Assembly: GCA_000708835.1 (NCBI GenBank)
Contig: DF237456.1
Location: 1-64,000, forward strand
DNA length: 64,000 nt
Reading direction: 5' to 3'
Source: Klebsormidium nitens
Lineage: Eukaryota; Streptophyta; Klebsormidiophyceae; Klebsormidiales; Klebsormidiaceae
Of this stretch, positions 1 to 13,300 are shown in pieces (the first letter of the stretch is position 1; the number at the start of each line of letters is the position of its first letter). The position numbers were made by a program, and so were the translations under genes. Under the pieces are notes generated by a model. It ran no database searches and was not told the DNA's origin. It saw nothing but the letters and a program-made list of their open reading frames with translations.

Positions 1-2642
1 CTCAAGAAAGAAGCGTGTATACAACACACAAAAAGTGACCATGTAGGTATAATGGACACTGCTCAGTGCTGAGTGGCAACTTGCAAGTGCAGTGGTCACG
101 TGGGGACCATTTGCAAGCTTCGCCGTACACTAGTGGCCTCCATAGATTTAGCCAATTTTGCCGGAACACTCGTTGCATTATTGCAATATAAGAATCTGGA
201 TCATAGTTTAATGAAACGAAGAGGAATCTCCTGCTTAACCAACACAGCATTCTCGTGGAGGACAGCACACAGTAACCCATCCTAACCTTCACCTAACCTC
301 ACCCGTCCTCGTCGAGTTTCGTCTGTAACTGTCCGACCAAACATTGCAGATTTACTCCATAAATCTGCTTCTTGCACCTTTCGAGTTTGATTGTACCAAG
401 TGTACACCTAGGCACAATGTACAGGCTACCTGCTTCTTCAAAGAGTACCCGGTACCGGCTATTACGGCAGGGTATGGTTACTGGTACCCTTACGAACGGG
501 TACGGTACCGGGTACCTCGTCTGATACATGGAGACATCCTGACATACCTAGGTACAGTTAGTCAGGAGGCGCGTGTGGGTACCGCGCAGACGGTTCGTAG
601 AAGTACGTAACTTGGAAGTTGGCAATAGGTAGATTACCTATTTATAAGACACGCGCCCGGAGGACGGATACGGTTAGCGTGGTAATTGAGTGGATTAGGG
701 TGCTCTTTGCCGGCAATTCTGGTCGGTTATGATTTTACCCAAGCCATTGCACCGGGTAGCTTCATACAGGTACTGATCGAATCCTTTTCAGGTAACACGT
801 ACCGGTACCTAAAACTTGTACCCAGTTGGGAACGAGCCGCACGGTTTGCTGTAAACAGGGATTCGTACATAATTGCCACAACTCTCGGAGTCCGCCGGTC
901 AATCAGGGTAGAGTTCTCAGTGCGCACTGAATGTCATAGTTACGCCGGTCAGTATGTTGCTGCTAAGCGTTACGGACCCGTTTCTTCGGAAGCTCGTTCC
1001 GGGGGCGCGGGGCGATTTCCTCGCCGCACGATTCGGAGGTTGCCTCCACTTTTGCTCAGACCTGAGCAACAATCTGAGCCTTCCATTTTTTAGGGCACAC
1101 GCCTGCGACGACTTGTGGCCGTCGGGCACCGTTGACCGTTTTGTTCCGGATTTATCACGCGACACGTGTCAGGGATGCATTGAGAAATGTACGCAAGCAG
1201 GGCAGGCGCCCAGTGCAACCCTAAAATGTCGCTCGTGACTCTGATGACTTGCTTCAGACAGCGGAGACTCCGAAGACTTGCTCCAGCCCTCTGGTTGGTT
1301 CAAAGTTGTTGCCGGCCAAGTTTATGGGCTGGGATCTTCAGTAGGTAGTAGGTATCTGCTCCAGCCCTCGGGGGCGTAGAGGTCTGAGGGGAGGGATTCA
1401 AATTCAGTGTACATATGTACTGTTTTCCCCTTTCTTCATGTACGGGCCACCCTGCTGGGCACTTGTGCTAGCAAGTACGGAAAACGCTCGAGCATTGAAG
1501 TGCGCCACAAGCGCGCCAGCTTTCCAAACCAATCATGCGTTTTCTGAACCTGTCAACCGTGTCATTGACACAAAGGATGGCAGGCAGCAAGAGAAACACA
1601 AGCTGCTGGCGCCCTGTGTGTCAATCTTGGGGCGCACTTGACCCGAAACAGTTGCGGGTGGCACCATGTCACATGTGGGGCCGTTGTTCTCGAAAAGAAA
1701 GGACTTGGCTGCTTTGCCGCCCAGCCCCAACCAACTCTGATCATACCAATACAGTTATAATAGATACAAAACTTTGGAATGCGCGCCATTTTCGCCTGGC
1801 GCATGCAAGACTGTCAGGCAGCCTGAGCTAGTGCCAGACTTGGATATGGACTTGTGAGCCTTCACAGACTGGAAAAGCCTCCGCAAAGTGTAATCAGTCT
1901 CGTCAAGATGAGATTCTGTCAGCAACCGTGCGAAAGTACTGTCAGAGTGCAAGAAACTGGGGTACGGCTCATGAAGCTCTGTGACCCCCTCGCGCCTGAT
2001 TGATACACGTGACCATACCTATTGCAAGAAGAAGGGACCAAAGGAAGAGAGGAGTACTTCTCACGAAGCATTCTATTTCCGGCCATCCTACCAGTAAAGA
2101 GAATCTCCTGAACAACTTGCGTTTCAGCATCTTCCTGTGGCGACTTTTCCCTCTGCATGACGACCTGCGCCGCAGCGGTGTAAGGAGGAAGAGAGAAGCT
2201 GGCAAGGGCCTTTCTGGGTGTTTGGTGGTAGTGTTGCGGTGGTGCAAAACGTTTTGAGACATGCGGGAAGTCGTCTGTCTCTTGCAGTAGGGAAAGCAGA
2301 CGACGCTGCAAGCGGCTTCCGTAAGAAGACTCTAGTGGTGGTTAACATAAGTGAGGGGTCGAAAAGTGCCGTTGTAAGGGCTCCCAGCAGACCCACTTCC
2401 CTTGATTACTACGTCCAACCACCCAAGTGAATCATTACTGGCCGCTTAATGTCTTGTGACACGCCAGCTGTCCAATGTCGCCGCCCCCAACGTTGAGAAT
2501 CTGAAAGTTTCTCCCTTCCATTCGCCAAGTTTGCGATTGTCCCAGGTCACAGATTGTGGCAGTTCACAAATAGCGCCAGCAACCACTAGGACCTTTTCAC
2601 ACCCCACCAGCGCCAGCTGAGAGCCTTTTCACACCGCCCACT
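1..2642. other. intergenic region without a supportable gene
   Basis: No reading frame here shows a recognisable domain, a good splice structure or coding-like composition. The stretch holds a telomere-like degenerate CCCTAAC motif cluster near 273-308 and a cluster of GGTACC/GTACC motifs between about 440 and 830. The last 100 bases before 2643 may include the 5' UTR and promoter of the gene that follows. An unspliced or non-conserved gene cannot be excluded. Confidence 0.5.
273..308 (+). repeat. telomere-like core copy
   Basis: AACCCATCCTAACC, then TTCACCTAACCTCACCCGTC, is a diverged copy of the CCCTAAC-rich core seen in the elements at 58048 and 59950. Confidence 0.55.
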
Positions 2643-5619
2643 ATGGACCAGTTCCCCAAGCTGGAGCCCCTGCTCGAGCAGGAGGGAGAGTCTTCCCCCC
2701 CCGGTGCGAACACCCTCGAGGAAGGTGCGATGACCCACGAGCAGCGCAGCGCGCTCCAGATTGCGCGCGCGCGCGCGCTGTGCGAGCTGGAGGAACTAGA
2801 CATGGCGCCATGCGAGGAGCGGGACCAGAAGGCGCGCAAGGACCTGCTCATGTCCGAGTGCAGAAGGTGGTGGCACGCACTGCTGGACAAGGACAAGTGG
2901 ATCCGGGACCAGGTGGGTTAGCGGGCTAATCAGGGGTTGTTTTGAGAGCAAAGTCTGAAGATGTGGGTGTAGGTTTAGATGGGTTGACTGGCTAGCGAGG
3001 GGGCTTTGGGTCTGGAATCTTGATCATGTAGAGTGGAAAAGAAGTTTCTGGGTTGGACTGAGCTGGAGAGTTGGATGTCTACCCTCTCGGGAGTCGGTCA
3101 CCTTGAGTTGGAGACTGTTGGTTGAGGGGATAAAGTACTTGGTGACTAGCTGGTCAACTCGAGGAAAGCTTTCCATGTCTGGCAACATGTAGGCTTCTGA
3201 GTTGGCCAGAATGTCTTCAGTCAGAATCTCAGAAGCTCCTCAGCCAGACGATTATTGAAATGCAAAGCTTGACATTAGAATGACAAAGAATGGGATAACA
3301 GGGGGGCCTGGGCTGATAATGCGTCTCATTTGAGCTTCTTCGTTCTCAATCTTCATTGAGCTTTCGTTTTGACTTCGCAGAGTTCTCCTTAAAGAATTTT
3401 GGGGTGCTACAAACTTTCAATCTCCCAGAAAGAGCTTCAATAGTCCCAGACAAACTTCTGACGTTCCCAGACCGGTTGAGCTGATCTTCTTTGCCTAGTG
3501 ATGTGACAGATGTTTGGTGAAAGTCGAGCTTGGCCTGGAAAACAGCTGTTCTTCCATACAGTTTTTTCTTTGTTGTTCCTTTGACCAGGCTCCTGACTCT
3601 TTTCGGAGGACGAAGTTTGCTAAGTCTAGTGATTGTCTTGTCAAAGGCCAAACAAGGTCTTGTCAAACGTTTGAACCTCTTAACAAAGTCGAAGCTGTTC
3701 CATCGTCAAATGTTTGAACCTCTTAACAAAGTCGAAGCTGTTCCATCTCAACAAAACACCTTTCGATTCGACCTTCCTTTTGAATCTTGCTTTTCGATTT
3801 GCTTCCAGGATCAAGGCCTTGTTGATAGAGTCGTCGCCGCCATCCAATGCCGCTTCCCCGAGCAGTCCATCCCGTCGATCCGTGCAATAATTGCGCGCTC
3901 AATGCGCAAGGCCCGCGAAAAGACCAAGATTGCGACAACCAAGGCGGGCACCCCCCTCCAGACGCCCGAAGAAGACCTCCCCCTGTCCTCATTTAAGGCC
4001 ATGTATGGGCGCAGCACACCCCCCCTGGGAACTCTAGAGCTTCCCCACAACGCCTCCCCGATGGTCGACTTCGTGCGCACGGCTAAGCTTCCCCAAATGA
4101 GCGACAGCGCGACGAGCTCCGACGGCGGAAAGGCGACCGCCGAGGGGGGGCGGAAACGCCCCGCGGAGGAGACCCCCTGGACGAAGAAAGTGCGGGTGCG
4201 CAACGAGCATCGGAGCCCCCCGGCCTCGGGGTTGACGTCAGACAGCGACGAAGCGGTCCCGGGGGCTCTTCCCGGGCACGTAAAGATGCCGTTTGACATT
4301 CCCCCCGCCCCTCGCTTCAAGGGCGGCCCCGCCGTCTCCGCGAGGCTGAGCTACCCCCCCTCAACGAGCTACGCGACCCCGAGCACTCAAACCGACCTCT
4401 GGACGCCAGCCAAAAGTGGTCGGCAGGAGGCAGCGGACGACTTTATGGTCAGGGCTGCGACGGCGACGCCCCCCCGGACGACAGGGCACAATGGAGCTGG
4501 CTATGGAATGGCGGTGAGTGAAACTCGTCAGTTGAGGGATAGGCGAAAATGTGCTTTCGACAAAACCTGTGATGCAAGTCCAGCTGGTCAGGCAACGAAA
4601 CTCTACTACTCTTTTGTCTGTGGTCTTACGCATTTTAGCCGTCGTTGTTTTCGATGGTCGTTGTTAACGAGTATGAGTTTTGGTTTCTCGCTGTTGAGCA
4701 TAAGCGTGGGTCCTTTTCATTTTTTGTCATCCTCCCAAACCGGGGCAAAGCTCGAGGTGTCCGGATTCAAAAGTGCTTCTGGTTATCCACTTTTTGGCTG
4801 ATAATCAGGGTCTTGCCATGTTCTCTCAAGCAACATCTTTCCTTTTCCCAAACCGCTCATGAAGTGTCATCCCTCTCTTACAGGATGACGTCAAGGACCG
4901 CATGCGCGCCCTCGAGCTGCGGGTCGCTCAGCTTCAGGCGCAGCAGTCCACTTGGCAGGCGGAGAAGTTGGCCCTCGAGTGGCACGTCCAGAAACTAGAG
5001 GGGGGAGAGATGCGCGCGCGAGAAGCGCTCGCGCAGTTCCAGGCGCGGGCCGAGGGGCTCGAGCGGGAGCTGCACATGAAGGCGCTCGCGAATGCGGACC
5101 TGGAGCGCCAGGTGAGGGCCATCGGACGGCTGTGATAAGCCCTCAAGTAGAATTGAACGGTCTCGTTCGTACGGAAGAAATCGTGAACGTTTTCCGCGAG
5201 CTTCGAAAGCGATCGGCCTCATGCTTACCGTCTTTGAGACCATTCCCCTATCGTATGTTGCGATTTCAAGGCGCCCGTTCCTGCTCGATCCCATACTTCG
5301 CTCCTTGTTCGTTTCAAGCAGCAATGGCAGTCAGTGGACGCTAGATCGTTCCGCTTCGTTTCCGGTTCCGTTCATGGTTCTGATCCGTTCCTTTTCCCTG
5401 CAGGTCCGGACACTCGCGTACGCTCTCCGGGGGTCCGCCGTCGAACTAGACTGCGCGCCCGCCGCCCCCGCCTCCCTGTTTCACGACTACTCGCAACAAA
5501 GGGAGCAACAGAAGCTGCTCCCCGCTCTGCTCTTGGCGTACCAGAAAATGATGCAGGGGGGACACGTGTCAACCGCCCACATGCCCCAGATCGAAGGCGA
5601 GGATCAGACACGGCCGTGA
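2643..5619 (+). CDS. hypothetical protein with C-terminal coiled coil, four exons
   Basis: I do not recognise this protein. Four exons with consensus GT-AG junctions join in phase 0: 2643-2912, 3809-4513, 4884-5111 and 5404-5619, giving 472 aa. Residues 1-90 are acidic then helical, with conserved-looking Trp/Cys content (ECRRWWHALLDKDKW). Exon 2 continues with a helical segment (DRVVAAIQCRFPEQ) and then a Ser/Pro/basic low-complexity linker with a KRPAEE-type basic patch that could act as a nuclear signal. Exon 3 is almost wholly a coiled coil (LELRVAQLQAQQSTWQ onward), and exon 4 is helical and Gln-rich. The start was chosen as the first ATG of the open GC-rich exon. Intron 1 holds a 43-bp tandem duplication. 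A nuclear scaffold or DNA-associated role is only a guess from composition. Confidence 0.6.
3662..3747 (+). repeat. 43-bp tandem duplication in intron 1 of the hypothetical gene
   Basis: Two adjacent 43-base copies (3662-3704 and 3705-3747) differ at a single position. They lie about 60 bases before the acceptor of exon 2. The near identity indicates a recent duplication. Confidence 0.9.
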
Positions 5620-5752
5620 AAGAAGAAAGCGGGTTTCATGGAATCAGAGGTGTTGATCCACGTGGCAGCATGTGGTTGGGGTCCGTGAAGTAAGAGAGCG
5701 GGTTTTGTGGAATAAAAGGTGTCAGTCCACGTGGCAGCATCTGGTTGGGGTT
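5616..5752 (+). repeat. about 69-bp imperfect tandem duplication spanning the stop codon and 3' UTR
   Basis: Copy A (5616-5684) begins one base before the TGA stop of the coiled-coil gene. Copy B (5685-5752) follows directly. Both share the segment CCACGTGGCAGCAT and a GGTTGGGG end. The duplication therefore includes the end of the coding region. Confidence 0.8.
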
Positions 5753-5759
5753 AGTGTAG

Positions 5760-7300
5760 GGCGGGCCTGGCCGGTTTGCCAAAGAAACTGCGTGCTGCAG
5801 TAGAATTTCTGCGGCAGCTGAAAGTTTGGAACTTCCAGGACGGAGCTGTACTGCGAAAGCGGACTAAAGCTAGGTACGTCGAGCCAGAACGGAATCCGCT
5901 GGCGGATTGAGGACTTCGCAAGCAGAAGTGTTTGATTAAACCGCCGATCAGAATCTTGTACAACGTTTCCGCAGGTCAAACACCTTCTTAGTCAGTTTTC
6001 ATCGGGCAATTTTTGAGCACGTTGCGAACCCTGTACTATTCAATGTATAAGCAGAGACTGCGCAAGAGCAGGGATCAAATTAGAAGCTTAGTGCATATGT
6101 AGGGTGCGGAGGAGTTAGGTGACTTTGGCAATATCAAGGTAGAATGTTTTTATAGGCAGGCTGGGGCCCGGACGTTTGCTCGCAATCTTATTCTGCCAGG
6201 CGTAAAGCTCGGTAATAATACAACCAGAATTACATATTAAGACTAGATCTTTTAGCTCTGTTTTTCCATATGATGCAATCATCTAGCCCAAAATGGATCA
6301 ATTTCATGAGGTTGAGCAAGCGTCACCATCAGTTTGTTGGTCGGATCCAACTTGCTGTACTCACTATTCGGCACCGTCACACATGGCCGTGAAATGTAGC
6401 AGCATGCCCGTGCGCGCCTCTTTACATGCAGCCCATGACAGTTCATGGATGCCGCAATAGACGGTCAGATCGTGAGCCGCGCGGGCCGCCCCCTGTCATT
6501 AGGCGGGCTGCTGTATGCAGTGCACACTGACGGGATATTAGTACTGCGTATGCATAACGCAATGCAAAACAACCGCCCAGAACGATCGTTGACGTGTATA
6601 ATTTCGACTGCTGCACCGCGGGCACATCTTCGGATGATTGTTTTGTTACGTGCCGGCCATGTGTACGTCAAGCGGATTGTCATGTACATCATGACCGGCG
6701 TCACGTTCAATGCATCGCGTCCTCATGCTGCATTGTATCTGGATGTAGGCCCGGCCTGTAATAGCTATGTGGTCCCACAAATTCAACATAACCCCCACAG
6801 ATTCAACATGACCAATCAAACATGGTGACGGCATGCAGACTATAGCTTGCAGTCAGGCAGCCCGCGGGCGCACTCCTGCAGCTTGACTGGCCGGCAGGTT
6901 GATAAGGTCGGCATTTTGTAAAAGGACCCATGCCGGCGAGGCAGCGTGGTGCTTTTTAGCTGCATGGAGCATGCACTGCAAATCAGCGCGTACTGCCCGA
7001 GGCTCACAATGACAATCGACCACCCTGCCGGATCTCTATCTCGTCTCGAGACGGTCCGGATTTTGGACTTCCGATTGCTGTTGCAATCAAGCGCAAGGGG
7101 TCCAACTAATCTCACGAGAAATGCTGACAAGTGCTCATGGGCCAGTTGCTCTGAGCTACCCGAACCGCATCTCAGCTCAGATTCAACAAGGAAGCCGACA
7201 CAAGCATAGGGTGGCAAGAGATGAGGTTTCGAAAAAACCAATGCTTCGTTGAATAGAACTCTGTATAATGAAGCAAACACATCCAGAAGAGTCCTTGTGA
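5760..7300. other. intergenic region between convergent genes
   Basis: The 3' ends of the coiled-coil gene (+) and CCT3 (-) face each other here. I see no conserved reading frame or RNA gene. Open frames at 6445-6828 and on the reverse strand up to 7300 lack recognisable domains. The part next to 7301 is probably the CCT3 3' UTR. Confidence 0.5.
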
Positions 7301-10300
7301 TCATTCTGGGAGCGCTGCTTCTGAGTCCACTCCTTCTCCATCGTCGGTCTGCGTCTTCGGACCCGGAGCCCCCCCGGCCTGCTTCTTCTTGATGCCGCTC
7401 AGGATATCGTCGATCCGGAGTAGCATGCACGCCGCTTCTATCGCAGTCTTGATCGTCTGTACCTTTACCGCATAAGGCTCCCACACGCCGAGCTCCTTCA
7501 TGTCCACGATCTCGCCCGTGTTGCCGTTGATGCCGAAGGTCGTGTTGGCGCCATTGGCGTGCTGCAAAAGAGAAAATGGTTGGATCTTCAGCGCTTCCCT
7601 TTGATAGAAACGCTTGTGGCATCCTCGAACTCCCAAACAGATGGTTTCAAGGACAAATTTCGTCCACTATCTGGCCCGTATGCAAATGCACCAAGAGTTG
7701 TGTCGCCGTCATACGCCTGCTGCATAAAAGAAGCTCAAGTATTGAGCATTATCAACACAAACAGCGATCAGAACTCCAAAGATTTCGAGACCAACAGTCG
7801 CAGAGAACATGGTTTGACGAGATGCCCAGTCGGGTGTTCTGAAACTCACGAGTCGTTTTGCTTGTGAGTCACGAACTCCCTACCAAAAGCCTGTCTCACG
7901 AGTCTTAGCCTCTTAATGAGTTGGCATTTGCGCCAACTGAGCTGGGCATGCCTTGCCTGCCACGCAAGCATCTAAGCATCGACATCGGGTGATGTACTGC
8001 CTGTCTGACGCAACGCGGGCTCTTTGATGTTAAGTTCTTCGAGGGTGTCCTCACCTTGGCTTGCAGCGCCGTCATGACCCTGATGACGTTGACACCGCAG
8101 TTCTGCGCGAGCGTTCGGGGGATCACCTCCAGGGCTTGCCCCACCGCCTTGTACGGGTACTGCACGCCAGCACAGCGAGTGTAGTTTGTTAAGGTTGTCA
8201 CATCTACGGCTTGCGAACAGTTCGCACTCCCGAAAAGGAAGGTAGGTTACGGTAGGGTGTAAAGCTTCTTAGTCACATCACATAAGCTGCAGTAAGCCGA
8301 AACTATCGGGCCCGGTCGGGAGGGAAGGATGTCCCGTGAAAGTCGGAAGGTGCAATCACTTCGACTCTTGAGAACATCTTCTATCGAAGAAATCTTCGAT
8401 CAGCATGACGTGAAATCCGTTCGGTAAATGCGAAATCGCTACGAGACCACCAAAGAAAAAGTTTAGAGGCAATTTTGGGACTCCGAAAGCTGATGTTTCG
8501 CCTTCTTGACTCTCGAACTCGCACTCTTTCACGGTCAGACTTCCAGAATCTTTGATGTTTTGACGTGACGATGTGACCACTATCAGAAGGGTACCCAGGC
8601 GACCACGTAAGTGCTGGATGTGCCGGTCCACGAAAGTATCGACTAAGCAACGTCATCCGTAGGCGGCCGCTTCCTCAGAACCTAGATCCATGATTGGTGA
8701 TATAACAACACGACGTTCCCTTTCCATGCACAAGATTCATCAACGCCGCGGGACCGTATCGGCTGGACAGTCTCTGCTACAAGTAAGGCGGAGTTGTCTG
8801 ACCCATACGTCCTTGAGCGGACCTAACAACAAACTAAAACAGACTTCCGGAGGCGACACAAACATGATCGGCGACACAAAGATGATTAGTAACAATCATG
8901 GGAAGACATCGCTAGAACGCACGAAGCGACTGACCAGAGCATCGAAAGTCAAAACAAAACAGAAGACTGCGCTGATTAAAGACGAGGCTCGTATGCTGAA
9001 AATCACCTGCTCGACACCCTCGATGGCCTCCGCCTTTTCTTTGATCTCCGCAGCCACAGAGAGCTCCACGGCGCCGCCCCCCGGGACGAGCTTCGGATCA
9101 ATTACCACGTTCCGAGCCACGCCCATGGCGTCCTGCAGCGGCAGTGCACATTTTAGATAGTATGTTTTCTTTCAAAAGCCGGTCACTTTTAGGAACATTG
9201 AGACTGCTTTTCGATAATGAACAGCGCACGAAGGTGCCTAGCGACCACTAGACTTGACGCTCCAGCAGGGGAACATTGGAGGACAATATTCGTGGTTCAG
9301 AGGATTTGCTTCAAATCAATGACAGCGTAAGAGACAACTGTGCGGAGTGGATACATGGGCCTGCTCAACGCCACTTGGTAATGAGCTTCGGCTCTCTTGC
9401 AAATACGGGCCCCACATTTTGCTTCCGACCTGCCTGAGCTTCTCCAGTACTGTGCCACCCAGACAAGATGAAGTTAGACAACCCCCTGCAATGTTGAACA
9501 CCGCCCCGTTTCTGTCACTGTGACGAAGTGACATCGGAATTGTCACTCCCACGACCAACGGAATCCAAGCTGCTGAGATTCCATGCCAAGTAACGTTCAG
9601 CGGCGCCTCGTGACTCACGTGCAGATTCCGCTCCACCTCATTAAGCACGTCCTTGCTGGCGCCCCGCAGCAGGACGGTGCACGCCTTGGGGTTCTCGCAG
9701 TCGACGATGAAGGTGAAGTACTCGTCGCCCAGTTTCTGCACCTCGAACAAGCCCGCGCCCGTGCCAATGTCGCTCTCCTTGAGCTCCTCCGGCCGGTTCA
9801 CAATCGTCGCGCCTGGTTGCAGAACGTTGGAGAAAATGTTAGTGGAAGCAATTAGAAGATGTGCACTTTGTGCGATTGTGTCTTGCTGAAGTCAGTGGTA
9901 AAAGCGGGCCGCATACAGGGGGTATTAATCTCCGGCAATCGGTTCACGCTTGTCGCGCCTGGACAGAACTTGCTTCAGGCATGATTACGTTCAACTCGTC
10001 CTTACGCAGAATGATTCGACTGATCTAGGTGCTGACGAGTAAGCTCCCTTTGTTTCTTAAGCCCAGTGTTGCGCTTCTAATGTAAACCCATGAAACGGAG
10101 CCACTGGCAACGAAGTGGCTAGACTGTTGCAGAGGAACCAACAAAGCCGCCATAGCACTAAGTACGACACTATTGCCACTTGCTTTCAAACCAAGATGGC
10201 TGCCGGGAATGATCAATCAGTCGGGCAATGACCTTTCGTCGCTCTCAAACTCGCAAGAACCAGAGTCCTTGCTTCTCTGCCTCACCCACGGCCCGAGCGA

Positions 10301-13300
10301 TACGGTTGTTGTCCGTTTTCCGGATGCGGCGGATCGCCGTGATGCCGGCCTTGCTCAGGAAGTGTGTGGCGAGGTCGCTGAGCCCCTTCTCCGTGATCAC
10401 CACGTCCGGCTTGAAGCTGGCAATCTGCTTACACGTCTTTTGAATCCACTCCTCCTCCATCTGCAGCAGCGTGGCCCTGCACGGAGAAAACAGGCGTTTG
10501 TTAATCTGACGTTCTGAACCTTCAGAAGGACATCATGCAGGCTCGCTGAGACCTGGCCGGCGGACCTAGGTGCGATCTTGGGCTGATTGCAAAACTTGGC
10601 CATCTGCGCAGAACTTGGACAATTGGAGTAGTGGCATTGAGTTCATCGACGTTTGACGTAATGCGCATCGGGTGGATCTTTGCGTTGGCTCCATTGGACT
10701 TGAGTCAGGATGCGCGTAAGGACACGGGCTTGCACCCTCCCAAATCGATTTTGCTGAGGCCCGGATCAAACCGTCGACTGCATCCGCTTTTTGAATTAAG
10801 AAAGATCGAGAACCAGTGAGTACACCTTGTGAGACATTTTGAAATGGGACGCCCATTCGAAAAAAAGTTGAAGTTCCAAACTGACAGGGAAACCCTCTTC
10901 GACATCCGAAGACGGCTCTCTGCTGAAGGGGCGCTGGTGGTTGCAACAGCGCCGACTCAGGTAGCAGATAAACGAGAGATCCTCGCGCTCCTCTGATCCA
11001 AACTCCATTTTGTTGTCTACTGCAATTCTCAACGGCCTCTGCATTTTCATCCGCAGCCGACAGCCAGAACGGTGCTCTCCAACTTCCAAGGCTCAGCAGT
11101 CTTCCACCTCAAATTGAGCTGCAGGTAGGGACTGATTCCTCTGTAATCTCTCAACAATCAAATTGATGACGAGCATAACGAGAACTATTCTCCTTATCAT
11201 GCAAACCAGCTTATGCTTACCAGTCCTCCTCCTTGGTTAGCTCGACGTTCGTCTGGTTCTCCCCCTTCTTGTACTCGAGGGGGCAATCGAGCAGCATGAT
11301 CCGGGGGTGCTCGATCCGCCGCTTCATCTTGCCGGGGGCCACCACGTCCTTATTGAACATGACCCCCTTCAGCACGCGGCAGTCCTCGATCCGGCCCCCC
11401 GGAATCTTTTCGATCTTGGCATACTTCTTGATGTCGATCTCCCGTTTACCGGCCCCTAGGTCCACGGACACTGTTTGGACGGCGTCCAAAGCGAGCTCCT
11501 GGAATGCAGCAAGGAGTCAGCCTTGTCTGGAGAGACCCCTGAAGCTTCGAGAGATATTTTGCGCGAGTCAAATGCCTTTCACGACTCGGACCCAAAGGTC
11601 TTTCGGAAGCTGCAAGCTTTGCTGAGGTGCAGCCTTATTCGAGAAAGCTTATGCAGAGTAGCATCTCAAAGCCCTCAAAAAGCCGAATGGTCGATCAAAG
11701 CGGATCAAAAGCGTGTTGCTTGAGATGCAATCCAGCCGAACAATGACCAACGCGATTACCACAAAGGAGGGCAAACTCACCGACATCAGAGATCCGAATC
11801 TGTTCGTGAACTTCGTCCCTATGCAGCTCTGGATGATGTTGATCATCTGTTGCCCTGCAATGGACGCAGTCCTCGACTTCAGTCAACTGCATCCGCTCGT
11901 TTAGAAGCATCAAAGACAGTCGCCAATGCGGCTGATGTGCAGCAATACTACCTCCTCATAAAGTGGACGACTGCCGGCGCAGTAGCGAAAGCAAGCGTGT
12001 GCACGGTTCAAACTGCAAATCCAAGGACTTGATTCGTGTGTTCCTTGGAGAACACAAGAGACAGCCAATCCTGGTGCAAGGAGAGCTCAAGTACCACTGG
12101 AGTGATGGGCAAGGGACTCTAAGAGAGGTGCTCACGATCATTTGTATCTATTGGGAAGGAGATCCTATCGATTGTTGCGATAGCATCATCGAGAGCCTTT
12201 AGGTAGCCTGCACCAGAAGAAACACCACGCATTAGCACATAATACACAGTGAATAAGCTCGTTCTGGACGCTTGATAAACCGACGGCCTGATCAGTAGGA
12301 ATGCATGACAGATATGACTGAGTCCTGCTTGCTCATACACAGCCGATAATTCTCTTGAAAGTTTCCATCGGTGCGGAACCTTGGAACACTAACCTCGGCA
12401 TATGACGGTGGGGTGGAAGTTCTTTTCGAGGAGCGGCTCAGCGACATGGAGCATTTCTCCAGCTGCAGGGAGTAATTGGGGTATGATTAGACACACACAT
12501 ATAGCAGGAAAAACTGATGTTCGTGCACCAAGGCTACTCGAGAATCATAGGGAGACAAGATCGTGGATTTTCATTTTCGAACTCTTTGCTATACCAAAAT
12601 TGGCACGACCAATTAAGATGCAAAACATACAAGGAATGTCTAATACAGAACTCCTTGCTTTGAACAGGCCTCAGTCTCGAGTGTAGTAGCGACTCACATA
12701 GGATGATTACTGATGTGGTCCCATCTCCCACTTGTTCGTCTTGCGTCCTGCTGAGCTCGATCATTGACTGCGAAGCAAAGTGCACGAGCGCTTGGAACAA
12801 GAAAGTGTGTGCAGAAACCTGTTACAACTCCTTATGGCTTGCAACAAATGCCGCCAGCGTCTCTGTCAAGTAACTCTTCAGTACTTTCTCCTTCTTCAGC
12901 TCAACTGGCACTCTCGCTTTGCCGTCTGCGAGAGACCAGCAATCTCCAAAAGCATGAAATTCTACTGCCGAACGGAAGAATATGTCAATAGCTCAGATTG
13001 GCTGTGCCTACCCTCTCAAAGAAGGACTGAAAGTAAAAGTCCTTACCTTGGCAGCAGGGTGAGAAACATCGATCTCTCGCAAGATCGCATTCCCGTCGTT
13101 TGTGAGGACGATTCCTGCACGAATACGTGGTTGTAAATTTTGATGTCTGTCAGTCTGAACAATGAAAGATGGATTGCTTTAAGGAAAGTCATCATGGTGG
13201 CAGCTAGGCAAGCGTCAGGGCCAGCTTTCTATGTCATAAGATTCTATAACGACTCACCACCAGTGGCATCAAGGAGCATCTTCAACATTGACCGAGGCCC

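Noticed and set aside
6840-7622. Reverse-strand 260-aa open frame overlapping the CCT3 last exon
   Set aside because: It uses a different frame from the CCT3 exon, whose sequence is unmistakable; the rest is 3' flank.
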